NCBI GenBank assembly: GCA_963739235.1
Contig: CAVTZY010000019.1
Coordinates: 34,240-98,239, forward strand
Reading direction: 5' to 3'
Origin: JAFNAG01 sp963739235
GTDB taxonomy: Bacteria > Acidobacteriota > UBA6911
Length of the DNA stretch: 64,000 nt
The position numbers and the translations under genes are program-made. Below the pieces are notes generated by a model. That model saw only the letters and a program-made list of their open reading frames with translations. It did not search any database and was not told the origin of the DNA. Positions 16,110 to 25,575 of the stretch are shown piece by piece. Within the stretch, counting starts at the first letter, position 1, and each line of letters opens with the position of its first letter.

Positions 16110-16834
16110 CTAGCGCACAACCAGATAAGTGCCGGCGATCAAATCCGGAATGCCCCGCTCCGGGCGAAACGCCGAATAGATCACGGCTGCGGCTGTGAGC
16201 ACCAGTGGCAATATCGGAAACAGGAGGTTGCCACCCGCATACAACAAAGAAAGGTTCGGATCCACCAGCTTAAGGATGAGCACAGATAACAGAAACGGCG
16301 ATGACGCGACAGCAGCTCTGAGCAGGCAGCGCAAACCACTGGCGCGGTCGCCCTTTGGAGTTTGCAGGGCGATTCCGGAAAACAAAAACAAGAGGCTGCC
16401 GCGCAACAGGAACGAGAGCACAAACCCAGGAATCGATATGAGCCCGGCAAAAAAGACAATCCTGCTGACAAGCGATAAGGAAGGCTTGCCGGCTATCAGC
16501 TGCAAAGCTGCCGGATTCATGGTCTCTTCTGGCCAAGAGGGCGCCGGATTCAACAACTGTCGCGCCCAAGCTAGTTCGGCTTTTGTCGGCGACGGATAAT
16601 CCTTGGCGGCCGCTTCAAGCGTTGCGAACAACTCATTGTCCTTCCTGGCTTCCTGCAGATGCAAAGCAAGGTCAGGAGATGCCCGTAGCCGTGCATAGTA
16701 GTCTGCGAGGATGACGCGAATGCATTCCTTTTCAGTATGCGCCTTGTCCACGTCTGCCAGCACAGTGAAGTGGTCCAGCGACCACTGAAGGAGTTTGAGC
16801 TCCCGCGCATACTTCCTGACGTTGTCGAGGCTTA
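16110..16834 (-). pseudogene. C-terminal part of the split kinase gene
   Basis: The frame is open from the ISAzo13-family insertion at 16834. Joined to the upstream part with one TTA duplication removed, it reads SDSRL-SLDNVRKYARELKL without a break. The first half is soluble and helical (CIRVILADYYARLRASPDLA). The second half has four or five membrane segments (SRIVFFAGLISIPGFVLSFL, FLFSGIAL, SPFLLSVLILKLV, LLFPILPLVLTAAAVIYSAF). It is the membrane-anchored tail of the kinase-RDD protein. Translation alone from the ATG at 16763 is possible but would give an orphan tail. Confidence 0.82.
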
Positions 16835-18131
16835 GGCGGCGTCAATATATTAAGGTAGCAACTCGACTAGAACGTTGAGGGGTGGATAGTGTAATTCCAT
16901 TCACCATGAAATTTGTTTCGTTGCAGGTTCACTCGCTTGATTTCCTCGTTTGTCACCTTCCGACCGGTTGGATATTTTCGACGATCCAGACGGCAGGTCA
17001 CTTGGAGCCCTTTGGCGGTCGTAGTGCGAGAGATCAGATTTACGATCGTCTCATAATCCCGAAGCGGCTCGCCGCGCCAATTCGAGGAGATGAATGAGAA
17101 CAACCGGTGTTCGACCTTATTCCATTTGCTGGTGCCCGGCGGAAAGTGACAAACGGAAATCGACAGGCCCGTTTCATCCGCGAACTTCTGCAACTCCAGT
17201 TTCCAGAGCCGCAACCGAGCGCCATTGCTACCCCCGCCATCCGCTGTGATCAGCAACACCTGCGCCTGCGAATACAAGGATCTACCTTCGCTACGCCACC
17301 ACCCCCGGATGGATGCGACCGCGAATGCCCCCGTGTCATGATCCGTTCCCACGTTCACGAAGCCCGTATTGCGCGCGAGGTCGTAAATGCCATAGGGATA
17401 GGCGCGGGGAACGTCTGGAGAAGGAAAGTCGTGCCCATTTACTTTGATCGGATTCTTTGCGGGAAGCCACTGTTTGCCGCCATTATCATAGTTTCCGAGC
17501 AGTTCCTTCTTCTTGGTGTCCACCGATATAACCGGCATCCCCGTTGCCAAAGCCGGCTTCACCTGTGCGTTGATATGACGGAATTGCGCGTTGCGGTCGG
17601 GATGATTCGCACCTTCCTCTGTCTTCCGGTTGCTTTGTAGGCTGTAGTTCTGGTCGCGCAGCAGTTGCGCCACTTTTTCATGACTGATCGGATGCTTTTG
17701 TCGGGTCAGTTGCGCGGCTAAAGTCCGGGTGCTCTTGCAGACCCAGCGCAAGGGGGATTCAGGATCTCCCAGTGTTTCTGGTTCAATCAGACGCTCCAAC
17801 GAGACAACAAGCTTGGGATCGCGCTCGACAATGTTCTTCCGGCCCGCGCCCAATCGGCGAATACGTCCCGGCATGGCGTTTCCAGCAGCGATCTCGCGTA
17901 TCCCCTTGGCAATGGCTTTTCGGGAAAGCCCACAGGCACGTCGGATTCTCGACACGCCTCCGTACCCCAATGAGAGAGCTTCGCTGGCGGCCATGAGTCG
18001 CCGACTCCGTTCGTCAAGGAGTGTCCACACATTGGAAAACTTTCGTTGCAGTGACTTCTCATCATTTTCCATGCGGACGTAAGTATATCTCTATCCGCGT
18101 CGAGTTGCTACCTTAATATATTGACGCCGCC
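16835..18131 (-). mobile_element. ISAzo13-family insertion sequence (1,297 bp)
   Basis: Perfect 33-bp terminal inverted repeats (16835-16867 and 18099-18131) begin GGCGGCGTCAATATATTAAG. The element is flanked by TTA on both sides (16832-16834 and 18132-18134), a 3-bp target duplication. One transposase gene fills it. It interrupts the kinase gene in its own orientation. Confidence 0.93.
16867..18072 (-). CDS. ISAzo13-family transposase
   Basis: The 401-residue protein has an N-terminal helix-turn-helix part (SEALSLGYGGVSRIRRACGL). The core fits the Rhodopirellula-type/ISAzo13 DDE fold: PVISVDTKKKELLGN (first Asp), QVLLITADGGGSNGARLRLW (second Asp) and CHFPPGTSKWNKVEHRLFSF (Glu). All catalytic positions are present, so the element is likely active. 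A second-position ITTRKT-like region is replaced here by LISRTTTAKGLQV, as usual for the family. Confidence 0.92.
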   Translation of the reverse strand: MENDEKSLQRKFSNVWTLLDERSRRLMAASEALSLGYGGVSRIRRACGLSRKAIAKGIREIAAGNAMPGRIRRLGAGRKNIVERDPKLVVSLERLIEPETLGDPESPLRWVCKSTRTLAAQLTRQKHPISHEKVAQLLRDQNYSLQSNRKTEEGANHPDRNAQFRHINAQVKPALATGMPVISVDTKKKELLGNYDNGGKQWLPAKNPIKVNGHDFPSPDVPRAYPYGIYDLARNTGFVNVGTDHDTGAFAVASIRGWWRSEGRSLYSQAQVLLITADGGGSNGARLRLWKLELQKFADETGLSISVCHFPPGTSKWNKVEHRLFSFISSNWRGEPLRDYETIVNLISRTTTAKGLQVTCRLDRRKYPTGRKVTNEEIKRVNLQRNKFHGEWNYTIHPSTF

Positions 18132-20664
18132 TTAGCCTCGAGTCGGACAAAGGCGTGGTTGAGAGCGTGGGTACGTCCGGAATGTTGAGCGCCAAGTCGG
18201 GCAGGGTTGCAGTTGAGAATATGTAAAGTCTGGCCAGGGGAGAAAGCAGCAAAGACAAGGCCAGCCAGACACCGAACACTCCGGCGACTAGAAATTGTGG
18301 AGCAAGCCTCCTGCGGCGAGTGAGCAGAGCCGGCAACGTGGCCAGGTTTTCCAGCGATTGCGCAAGCGTACCGGCGGTATTGGGTGCCTCCCCCTGCCCA
18401 CACAGGGACCGGACGACAGGCCAGGCATACTGGGGAAGGGGCACCGCTGGGACGAGAGAATGCAAAGCTGCGGAACGTACGAATCTGCCTTCCAATCCAA
18501 AAAGGGCTGCCTGATGGAGAAACATTCTCAAGTGCAGAGAATCTTGCGGCATGGGCTCCAGGCTCCGTTTGCCGCGAAAAGGAAAGTCCAGGATCTTGAT
18601 TTGCCCATAATCCGTAATCCAAATTTGCTCCAGGGAGATTTCATCGTTGGCATTTCCGGTCGCGGATTCCGCGGCGAGCGTCTTGCTGATCCCAAGCAGG
18701 ATCGCGCGCATTTCCCGCCAGGACAATCGGCCTGATGTTTTTACCCAGTCGCAGAAACTCGTTCCGGAAGGCACCTCGTAGGCGTCCCAGGATTCATCGG
18801 GCTTGCGCACGCCCTGCAGCCAACGCAGCCGTCCGGAGCGCGCTGCAATCAAGCCTCCGATCGTGCATGCCTTGGACACGTCCCGAAAATGGCGGACCCA
18901 CACATCCCGCTTCAGCACCTCATCTCTCGACAGGATGAGGGCATCTGGTTCCGTTTCCCAAAGCAGTGCCAGCGCTTTGTACGGGCCGAAGTGCTGAGGC
19001 ATGCCATCTGCAAGTGGTGTCCCGGCCGACTCTATATGGGGGACAGCAAAGGTCTCGCTCTGCCTCTGCCGGATCCAGACTCTGGTGCGACTCGCCAGTT
19101 CGTGGAGCCCGGCATAGCCATTTTTGCGGTGGGCGGAAATTATCGGAGCGATCATCACGAAAACCAACAAACCGGACAGATTGGATAATAGGGGCAGCCG
19201 TATACCAATATTCCAGAAGATCCAGCCGAATGCGATAGCCCAGATATAGCTGATGCAGTAAAAAAGGCAAAACATACTCGTGCGGGTAAGCGCCTGTAGC
19301 CACGTGAGTTCGTCTCCTCGGATATTGGCGACTTTAAGGCCAAACAACCATTTGCCCAGACTGTGGCCCCAGCGTTTTTCCATGATGAGGAAATAAAGAA
19401 AATTGACAAGTATGTGAGTCAGCAGATAATGCAACACCTTGCTTTGCAGCGGCCAGCGTGTTGATGCTTCATCCAGGGCAAATCTGGTAAAGACAAAGTC
19501 AAGAATCGTTGCGTCAATCAAAAAGGCGGCAAAACGCCTTGCCATTCCTGACCTTGTGAATCCCGATGACGAAAACGGCAGCAGCTCGGCGCGCAATCGG
19601 GCATAGTCCGGGAAGCGCTTGCTTGGATCCTTGGCCAAGGTACGGAAGATGATCCGCTGTAGTCTTCTGGGGACTTTGACTTTGTGTTGGGAAAAATCCG
19701 TGGGATCTTCCGCGACGATTCGGGCCAGCAACTCGCCGGTATGGCTGGCTTCAAAAGGCGGCTTGCCCGTGAGCAGCGCATAAAGGGTGGCTCCCACCGA
19801 ATAGATATCGGAGCGGGAGTCAAGCTGGCGCCCGCGCACCTGTTCCGGAGAAGCGTACGAGGGAGTTCCCATGAAGGATCCACTCGCTGTCCGGAGCGTG
19901 GATCTTTGTTTCTCGAGGGTTCTCGAAAGCCCAAAATCGCCGATCTTGGCGTGGCCGCGGTCATCAAGAAAGCAGTTGGAGCGCTTTACATCCCGATGCA
20001 GAATGCCTGCTTTTTGCGCGGCTTCCAATCCTTCGATGACCTCGAGAATGTAATCGACGGCTTCCGCGACGGGCAGACGTATGCGAATCCGGAGTTTGTC
20101 CTGCAGGGTGCCGCCGGATATTAGTTCCATGAGCTTGACCGGATAGCCTTCAACCTGCTCCGCACCGAAAACGTACACGCAGTTGGGGTGGCTGAGCGAA
20201 GCGGCAAGCCGTCCTTCCCGTTGGAAACGAGCCAGGACATCCGGAGTGACTGTGTCGACATTCGACAGCACCTTTAGAGCCAGCCGGCGACCGGTCTCGA
20301 CGTTTTCGGATTCCCATACCTGGCCAAAGCCACCCTTTCCGAGCAGACGGATGATTTGATAAGGGCCGAACCGTTTGCCCTCCTCGGGCATTTTGCCCCG
20401 GGGCCCAAGATTTTCAAACGCGGGCGCACCGGCAATCTCCGAGAGCGTCCTCTTCTCGTCGCTATACTCCTGGCGCAATTCTCCTGTAGTGCCTTGCGCT
20501 CCTGCAGCTTCCAGGAGCATCAACGTGGGAACAAGCTCGCGAATGCGTGGCGCGAGTTCCGGAAACCGGCGCGCATACTCCTCGATGTCGGGCTGGTCCC
20601 CTTCCCGCACTTTCCGGGTGAATTCTTCCGCCAGCTGACCGAGAATCGTAGAGTCGCCGTTCAT
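18132..20664 (-). pseudogene. Ser/Thr kinase-RDD-pseudokinase membrane protein, N-terminal part
   Basis: The gene starts at ATG 20664 and is cut at 18132 by the ISAzo13-family element, after which the frame stops within 42 bases. An N-terminal helical region (PDIEEYARRFPELAPRI) precedes a complete protein kinase domain at about residues 99-365: GKGGFG loop, ALKVL lysine, HRDVKRSNC, DFGLSR and SPEQVRGR. An RDD membrane domain follows (about 385-530). A second kinase-like domain (about 560-760) keeps the fold but lacks the HRD motif and has DFP instead of DFG, so it is a pseudokinase. Two or more membrane helices come after that. The complete protein would be about 1,080 residues. The gene may still make an active soluble kinase plus RDD part. 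Confidence 0.85.
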
Positions 20665-20744
20665 CGGGCCTCCAACTATGCGCGCACCGGGGAAATCATC
20701 GCAGTCCCATTCTTGCCGCTACTGCCGGGCAAATCCCTGGACGT

Positions 20745-20812
20745 GATTGTTCTCCTTCTAAAACTGTCAGCCAATCGGAAAATGGACATTTTTCTCAAAA
20801 GTATCTATATGA
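20745..20812 (-). repeat. Dispersed upstream element, copy B
   Basis: On the minus strand it reads AGAAAAATGTCCATTTTCCG, then ATTGGCTGACAGTTTTAGAA. It agrees with copy A at about 43 of 50 positions. It lies 80 bp before the kinase start codon, in the same direction. Confidence 0.6.
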
Positions 20813-20954
20813 TTGGCACGACGGGATACGGCGGAGGAGCTAGCCTGATTGCGGATTTCCCAAGGGCCCGCGCGCTCCAGCCGAAGCGTATCAACAGTTC
20901 ATTCCAGACGTTCATCTCAAAGATCACGACTCGATGAGTTGTTACGTACGACTT

Positions 20955-21368
20955 TTAGAGCCGCTGGCCGATTTGAGTCGCGAACTGTTCGAAATCTTCG
21001 AGGCAATCTTGAAGGAGGGCGTGGATTCTGACGCGATCGACATCCAGGTAATCGTGCACCAAAATATTCCTTAACCCGGCCATAGGAGCGAGCCGTTGCA
21101 CCAGGTCCGGCTGCAAATACCCGCTCTGGCCAAGAAGCCGGATTGCGTCCCGATACTCCTCTACAGCACCCAAACGGTCGTCAGCTACGATATGGTTACA
21201 GATGTCAAGGACAACCTGAATGGCCAATTGGAGATACCTCTCGACATTTCCAATCACAAACGGGTCTTCGATGAACTCTTCACGCGGGCGGCCGCGCAGG
21301 ATTCGCAACAGCCCGACGTACTCGCGCAACTTCCTGAGGCGCTTTGCGATCAGCACGAGATCAGTCAA
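20955..21368 (-). CDS. hepT: HepT-type HEPN toxin
   Basis: The 137-residue all-helical protein ends with GLRNILVHDYLDVD (about residues 103-116). This is the R-x4-H-x-Y motif that defines HepT (DUF86) RNase toxins of the MntA/HepT type VII toxin-antitoxin system. Translation starts at TTG 21368 and overlaps the antitoxin gene by 8 bases. In known systems MntA adds AMP groups to a Tyr of this motif and silences the RNase. Length and motif order are normal, so the toxin looks intact. Confidence 0.88.
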   Translation of the reverse strand: MTDLVLIAKRLRKLREYVGLLRILRGRPREEFIEDPFVIGNVERYLQLAIQVVLDICNHIVADDRLGAVEEYRDAIRLLGQSGYLQPDLVQRLAPMAGLRNILVHDYLDVDRVRIHALLQDCLEDFEQFATQIGQRL

Positions 21369-21795
21369 AGTAGGTCCCCTTTGAGAGATGTTCTTTTATG
21401 GCGTGAACCTGAACTGCCAAAAACGGCTTGAAATCCAGAAACCTTCCGATGCGATCGGCCTCGAACGCCGCGCGTTGCCGTGGATCCCGATCCAGAAGCA
21501 GGATACCATGAGAGCAGATTTCGTAGGCCAGATGCACCGGCGCATTGTTGAGGACCACGAGATCCACTCTTTCTGTGTGCAGGATCCCCATAGTGCGCGC
21601 GAGGTATTCGAGCCTGAGCCCAAAATAGCAGGATTCATTGATCGAAGCTTGGAACAAGACCGCGAGGTCAATGTCACTCATCCGTGTGTTTGTGCCGCGC
21701 GCGTGAGAACCAAACAGATAAACGGCAGCGAGAGCACTATCCGACTCGAGCGCCGCCCGGAGATTCTGCAATCGGCCGCTCCCAAAATTCTCCAT
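21361..21795 (-). CDS. mntA: MntA-type nucleotidyltransferase antitoxin
   Basis: I start at ATG 21795 (MENFGSGRLQNLR); the longer open frame upstream lacks a plausible start. The 144-residue protein has the minimal nucleotidyltransferase signature GSHARGTNTRMSDIDLAVLF (GS-x10-DxD) at about residues 30-49, with a third acidic residue in RVDLVVLN. It is expected to adenylylate the HepT toxin encoded directly downstream. The 8-base overlap couples the two genes. The dispersed element copy C lies upstream on the other strand, and an independent promoter is not evident. Confidence 0.88.
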   Translation of the reverse strand: MENFGSGRLQNLRAALESDSALAAVYLFGSHARGTNTRMSDIDLAVLFQASINESCYFGLRLEYLARTMGILHTERVDLVVLNNAPVHLAYEICSHGILLLDRDPRQRAAFEADRIGRFLDFKPFLAVQVHAIKEHLSKGTYFD

Positions 21796-21930
21796 TTTAG
21801 CAATATAGCAGGAAATCCAGGGAGGTCCAATACGTTTACCCAAATCGGTAACAGCCCCACTTTTTCTTCCAAGATAGGGAACGTCCCGCGGTTGTTCTCG
21901 ATTTTCCTGTGAGATACATTTGTTCGGAAT

Positions 21931-21992
21931 AGGCATATACTTGGCGAAAATGTCTGTTCTGGAATCTTCTTACAGTTATAAAAGCAGAGGAA
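21931..21992 (+). repeat. Dispersed upstream element, copy C (diverged)
   Basis: AGGCATATACTTGGCGAAAA, then TCTTACAGTTATAAAAGCAG. Compare AGGCGTATACTCGCAGAAAA and GGCTTGCAGTTTTAGGAGCAG in copy A. It lies 155 bp before the ADOP gene start. Confidence 0.45.
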
Positions 21993-22146
21993 TGGCGGCC
22001 ATGGGCATTGGCGGATTCTCGCGGCGGAAATCGAACCGGGTAGACCGCAAAGAATCTCAGCCGTTCTGTGCTGTTCACGATCCATGAGGATGGAAAGAGG
22101 GGCGAAAGGGGCAAATCGGTGACAGCCAGTTCGACGGTCCGCCAAA

Positions 22147-22498
22147 ATGAATAGCTTGCTCCCCAGTCTGATGGACCTGCGTTCCGCTTTGAGAATGCCG
22201 GCAAAGAATCCCGGCTTCACGGCTGCGGCGATCCTGGCCCTGGCGCTCGGCGTCGGCGCCAGCAGTTCGATCTTCAGCATCATCAACGAAGTCTTTCTGC
22301 GTCCCGTTCCACTCGCAAAAAATCAGCAGAGCCTCGTGGTGCTCGGCCGCACTCTGGACGGCCGTTCGATGGATGGTTTCACTCATCCGGGCTATCTGGA
22401 TTACAGGGCCCAGAGCCACTCTTTCTCAGGCCTCATGGCCTGTCGCGGCGCTGAGATGAGCCTGGCAGGCGGCGATGGTGCGGTACGAATCCGCGAAC
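22147..22498 (+). pseudogene. ADOP-type ABC permease, truncated by IS91 element
   Basis: The N-terminus reads DLRSALRMPAKNPGFTAAAI then LALALGVGASSSIFSIINEV, the first membrane segment typical of ADOP/MacB-like permeases of Acidobacteria. The start of the periplasmic domain follows (PVPLAKNQQSLVVLGRTLDG, FSGLMACRGAEMSLAGGDGA). At 22498 the gene is cut by the IS91-family element inserted at GAAC; the rest of the roughly 800-residue protein is not found in the window. Confidence 0.85.
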
Positions 22499-24363
22499 GA
22501 ATAGGAAAAACGAGCTGCATTGTGACACGCGGGTAAGGTGTTTTGCCTCGCTCGCTACTTCCGATATGGGGGTCTTATGTCAACTTCCGGGCAAGTCGAT
22601 CCCGAAATCCAGTCGGAATCACGTCCCCGCGAGGATTGTAATCCCAAAAGGGCCGTTGGGATGCGGGATTTTTTGACAACTCTTCCTATAGGCCGGGGCA
22701 GATAAGCAACCCTCCACGCCGTCTTGCCTCGCGTCCCTCAGCAAAGACGCGCGCCGTTCTCCTCCAAATCCGTCGCGCACTCCTCGGTAATCGATGTTGC
22801 CGGGGCAATCGGCGGCGGCCTGGAGGGCAGGCCTAGGCACTCCAGGATGTTCTTGACCGCCGAAGGCGGATGGTTGGCGCACACGATCCGCATGCGCCCG
22901 CCGCAGCGATCGCATTCAAGGACGTCCAGCGACCAGACACGTTTCATGAGCTCGGCCCAGCTGTAATTCCGCGGCCGGCATTGGCCCTTGCGCTCCGAGT
23001 CTCCCGAGCCATCGGGAAAGTTCCCGCCTTTGTTCGAACAGCCCGGGTGCCGATTTTGATCAGGCTGCCCATACGGCGCACATTGTGGAACAACCATGCG
23101 CCTGAGGGCGGCGCACGGGGCCAGGATACCGTGATATCTCACCAGATTGAAACGGGGAGGCGGTACGAGCGCGGCCAGTCGGGCAACAAGATCCAAGGGC
23201 TCGAAAATGACGTGGGAGGTTCCGTCGCGCCAGCGGCGCTTCAAACGATATAGCAGCCTCCCGTCGGGCAAGGCCGTAAGACGCTCGGTGGCCAGAGGAG
23301 GGCGACCTGCATAGCGAAAGAGGTGCTCGAGACGCAGCCGGTTCCGGGCGGAAATGCCGACCCCTGCATGAACGCTGAAGCCGGAAACCACGGCACAGCT
23401 CCGGCCGCTTCGTGCAGGAAGGTCTTCCACTTCAATCGCGTCGCCGACCCTCGAAAGCCGCGCGCCCGCGCGAGGGCCGGCCGCTACGAGCCCTGAGATC
23501 GAAGCTCCGTAGAGTTCTGCGAGCAACGGCTGGCTCTGAGGAAGCGCATCACTCTCATCAGCGCTCGTCTGCTGCCCCAGACCCCGCCGCTCCAAAAGCC
23601 GGACGACACCGCGGGAAACGCGTTCCGCGACCCTGGCGACCTCGGAGTCGCTGGGCGGGCCAACCCGACGGAATTCGAGGTTGCCCCCGTCGTCAGCGAC
23701 ATAGAGGCCATCGATCGCGAGCGTGTGGAAATGAACATTGAGATTCAGGGCGTCCCCGAACCGCTGCACGAATGTGACGGCGCCGCATCTCGCCTTCCGG
23801 TCTGACGCAGGGATGCCTGCCCGGCGGCGGACCGACGCGAACACCGCGCGCACAAATACCTGAAGCACATCCCTGACGAGGCGGGCATCGTAGGCGAGGC
23901 GATATCGTAGCAAGTAAGGAAGGGACAGCACCCATTGCCGGACGGGAGCCTCGGGGAAAACCCGATCCACGAGATGAGCAGCAGTGTCCGCCATGCGGCG
24001 GCCTCCGCATGATGGGCAGAAGGACCGGCCCTTGCACGAAAAAGGAACGAGCCGGTCCTGGTGACAATCATCGCAGTGTACGCGCACGAAGCCGTTCGCC
24101 AGGATGCCGCACTCAAGGAAAGACCGCAGTTCCTTTTCCACGAACCAGGGCACAGAGCGATCGCGCTCGCGTTGCCGCGCCACGAACGTTTCCAGATGGC
24201 CTGCCACAGCACCATAAAGAACCGTCGCTTCAGGATTTCGAGGGACATACGTCGCAACGCTTTCGCAGACGGCGAGGTCCGGATCATCGGGCATGAAAGC
24301 GAAACTGCTGGATGCAGTTTCCTCCGGAGGAGGGAGGACAGGATACAGGTAGACTACTTCCAT
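22499..24363 (-). mobile_element. IS91-family element with intact transposase, copy 3
   Basis: The oriIS end is at 22499, immediately after GAAC (22495-22498). The transposase reads away from it on the minus strand. The other end (terIS) cannot be located from sequence alone, since no second full copy exists here; it lies somewhere beyond 24363. The two shorter copies at 2099 and 13316 share this end exactly. One-sided remnants fit the rolling-circle mode of this family. Confidence 0.85.
22738..24363 (-). CDS. IS91-family HUH transposase
   Basis: The 541-residue protein carries an N-terminal zinc-binding module (CDDCHQDRLVPFSC through CPSCGG, about residues 110-145). The HUH motif follows in LNLNVHFHTLAIDGLYV (about 220), and YHGILAPCAALRRMV with a candidate catalytic Tyr comes near residue 410. 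The C-terminal region has a further Cys pair (CDRCGGRM). It nicks and relaxes single strands at oriIS and moves the element by rolling-circle replication. Length and motif order are normal for the family; no break is seen. The last 38 codons are repeated in copy 1. Confidence 0.92.
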   Translation of the reverse strand: MEVVYLYPVLPPPEETASSSFAFMPDDPDLAVCESVATYVPRNPEATVLYGAVAGHLETFVARQRERDRSVPWFVEKELRSFLECGILANGFVRVHCDDCHQDRLVPFSCKGRSFCPSCGGRRMADTAAHLVDRVFPEAPVRQWVLSLPYLLRYRLAYDARLVRDVLQVFVRAVFASVRRRAGIPASDRKARCGAVTFVQRFGDALNLNVHFHTLAIDGLYVADDGGNLEFRRVGPPSDSEVARVAERVSRGVVRLLERRGLGQQTSADESDALPQSQPLLAELYGASISGLVAAGPRAGARLSRVGDAIEVEDLPARSGRSCAVVSGFSVHAGVGISARNRLRLEHLFRYAGRPPLATERLTALPDGRLLYRLKRRWRDGTSHVIFEPLDLVARLAALVPPPRFNLVRYHGILAPCAALRRMVVPQCAPYGQPDQNRHPGCSNKGGNFPDGSGDSERKGQCRPRNYSWAELMKRVWSLDVLECDRCGGRMRIVCANHPPSAVKNILECLGLPSRPPPIAPATSITEECATDLEENGARLC

Positions 24364-24616
24364 GAATCAGACTCCTGCGGCCGGCAAGCCGCTGCCCATC
24401 TAACTGTCTGTCTCCGGATTTGAGCGGAAAAATCTATGCCGGGACGTAGGATTGAACAAATATGCGGAGATCCCACCCAAGACAGCCGGCCAGATGTTGC
24501 TCGATCGAAATGAACCAATTCCTAGCAGAAGTTCGAACCAGTGACCGAGTACACGCAGGTGATCCGCCATCGGACGTGCCGACCACACTCGAAAACACAA
24601 GAGGCACAGGTGACGT

Positions 24617-25078
24617 CTATTCGTGGGGCTTTCTGGGCTCGGACTTATTGGGCAGGTGGAGAGGTTCATTTGGATCGTAATGAAACACCTCGGTGCTTTT
24701 GCCGATCGGCGCAGCCCGTTGCTTGAGGGCGGCGATCCGCTGGTACACGTCGTCGGCCGCGGGTGGCCCTGATTCAACGCTCAAAACCTCTTTCTCCTCA
24801 GGGGGCGCTGCGGTGGGCATGTTTCCGTTTTTTTCTTTCAGGATCTGCGATTTCTGGATCTTGCCTTTCCGGCGGCTTCGGCGGCGCACGAAATCGTTGA
24901 TCGTGCTGCGAGGTGCCTGAATGCCGCATTTTTCGGAGAGGATCTGTTCGATTTCGCGATACGTCCTGCCTAGCTTTCGGAGTTGATCGATGAGCTCGCT
25001 GTAGGGCTCCAAACGGGAGCGTAGCTGCCTGGCGGGAAGGGCATTGAGAATGGATCGAATCTGCTGCTCATTCATCAT
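24617..25078 (-). CDS. Small basic protein of the mobilization module
   Basis: The ATG at 25078 is chosen because AAGGA lies 6 bases before it; an upstream TTG is less likely. The protein has an N-terminal helical DNA-binding-like region (LPARQLRSRLEPYSELIDQL, REIEQILSEKCGIQAPRSTI, NDFVRRRSRRKGK). A flexible, Pro- and Glu-rich tail with PNEPLHLPNKS follows. The first part looks like a helix-turn-helix that recognises a site by a recognition helix (APRSTINDFVRRR). It lies 3' of the relaxase genes on the same strand and may be an accessory factor for DNA processing. Family not recognised. Confidence 0.65.
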   Translation of the reverse strand: MMNEQQIRSILNALPARQLRSRLEPYSELIDQLRKLGRTYREIEQILSEKCGIQAPRSTINDFVRRRSRRKGKIQKSQILKEKNGNMPTAAPPEEKEVLSVESGPPAADDVYQRIAALKQRAAPIGKSTEVFHYDPNEPLHLPNKSEPRKPHE

Positions 25079-25254
25079 GGATCCTTGAATCAATCCCCAA
25101 ACATCGCAAAGTCGGCGCCGGACAAGCGCCGGATGGCCCCCGGACAGAACGCCGAGACATGCGGGCGGCTCCTGACAAAGGCAATCCTCAGCCGAAGGCT
25201 AAGGGATGGTGTCTGCCTCATGACTTCTCCGCGATGTGCATCCATACGCCCGGA

Positions 25255-25575
25255 TCACTCCACCATGCGGACTGAAATCGACGTGATTCGCGGCACGGGG
25301 TCAGTGCCAAATCGATCGGCTCTCATGGGCTCCCGCAACAGGCTCACCCGCAGGCCGGACAGATCTGCAAGCAACGCGCCAAGGCCGGCGCCCTTGACCA
25401 CGACTTCATGGGTCGCAAAAAAGAGCTGGATCTCGTCACTGTTGCCCTCAGCATAAAGGAATTGGCTCCAGGGGAGCACGAAGGTGCGCTTCAGGAGCCG
25501 GATCTCCATGCTCGCCGGCCGGTCGTGTTCGTTCGCAATCCAGGGTTTGCTGTTACCGATCGAAGTCGAGATCAC
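25255..25575 (-). CDS. Small conserved-looking protein coupled to the relaxase gene
   Basis: The 106-residue frame overlaps the end of the relaxase gene by 23 bases, which suggests coupled translation. It is a compact beta-rich protein (FVLPWSQFLYAEGNSDEIQL, FFATHEVVVKGAGLGALLAD) ending in ITSISVRMVE. No signal peptide, membrane segment or known motif is seen. Because it belongs to the same minus-strand operon as relaxase and ParA, a role in the mobilization of the element is likely but unproven. Confidence 0.62.
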   Translation of the reverse strand: MISTSIGNSKPWIANEHDRPASMEIRLLKRTFVLPWSQFLYAEGNSDEIQLFFATHEVVVKGAGLGALLADLSGLRVSLLREPMRADRFGTDPVPRITSISVRMVE

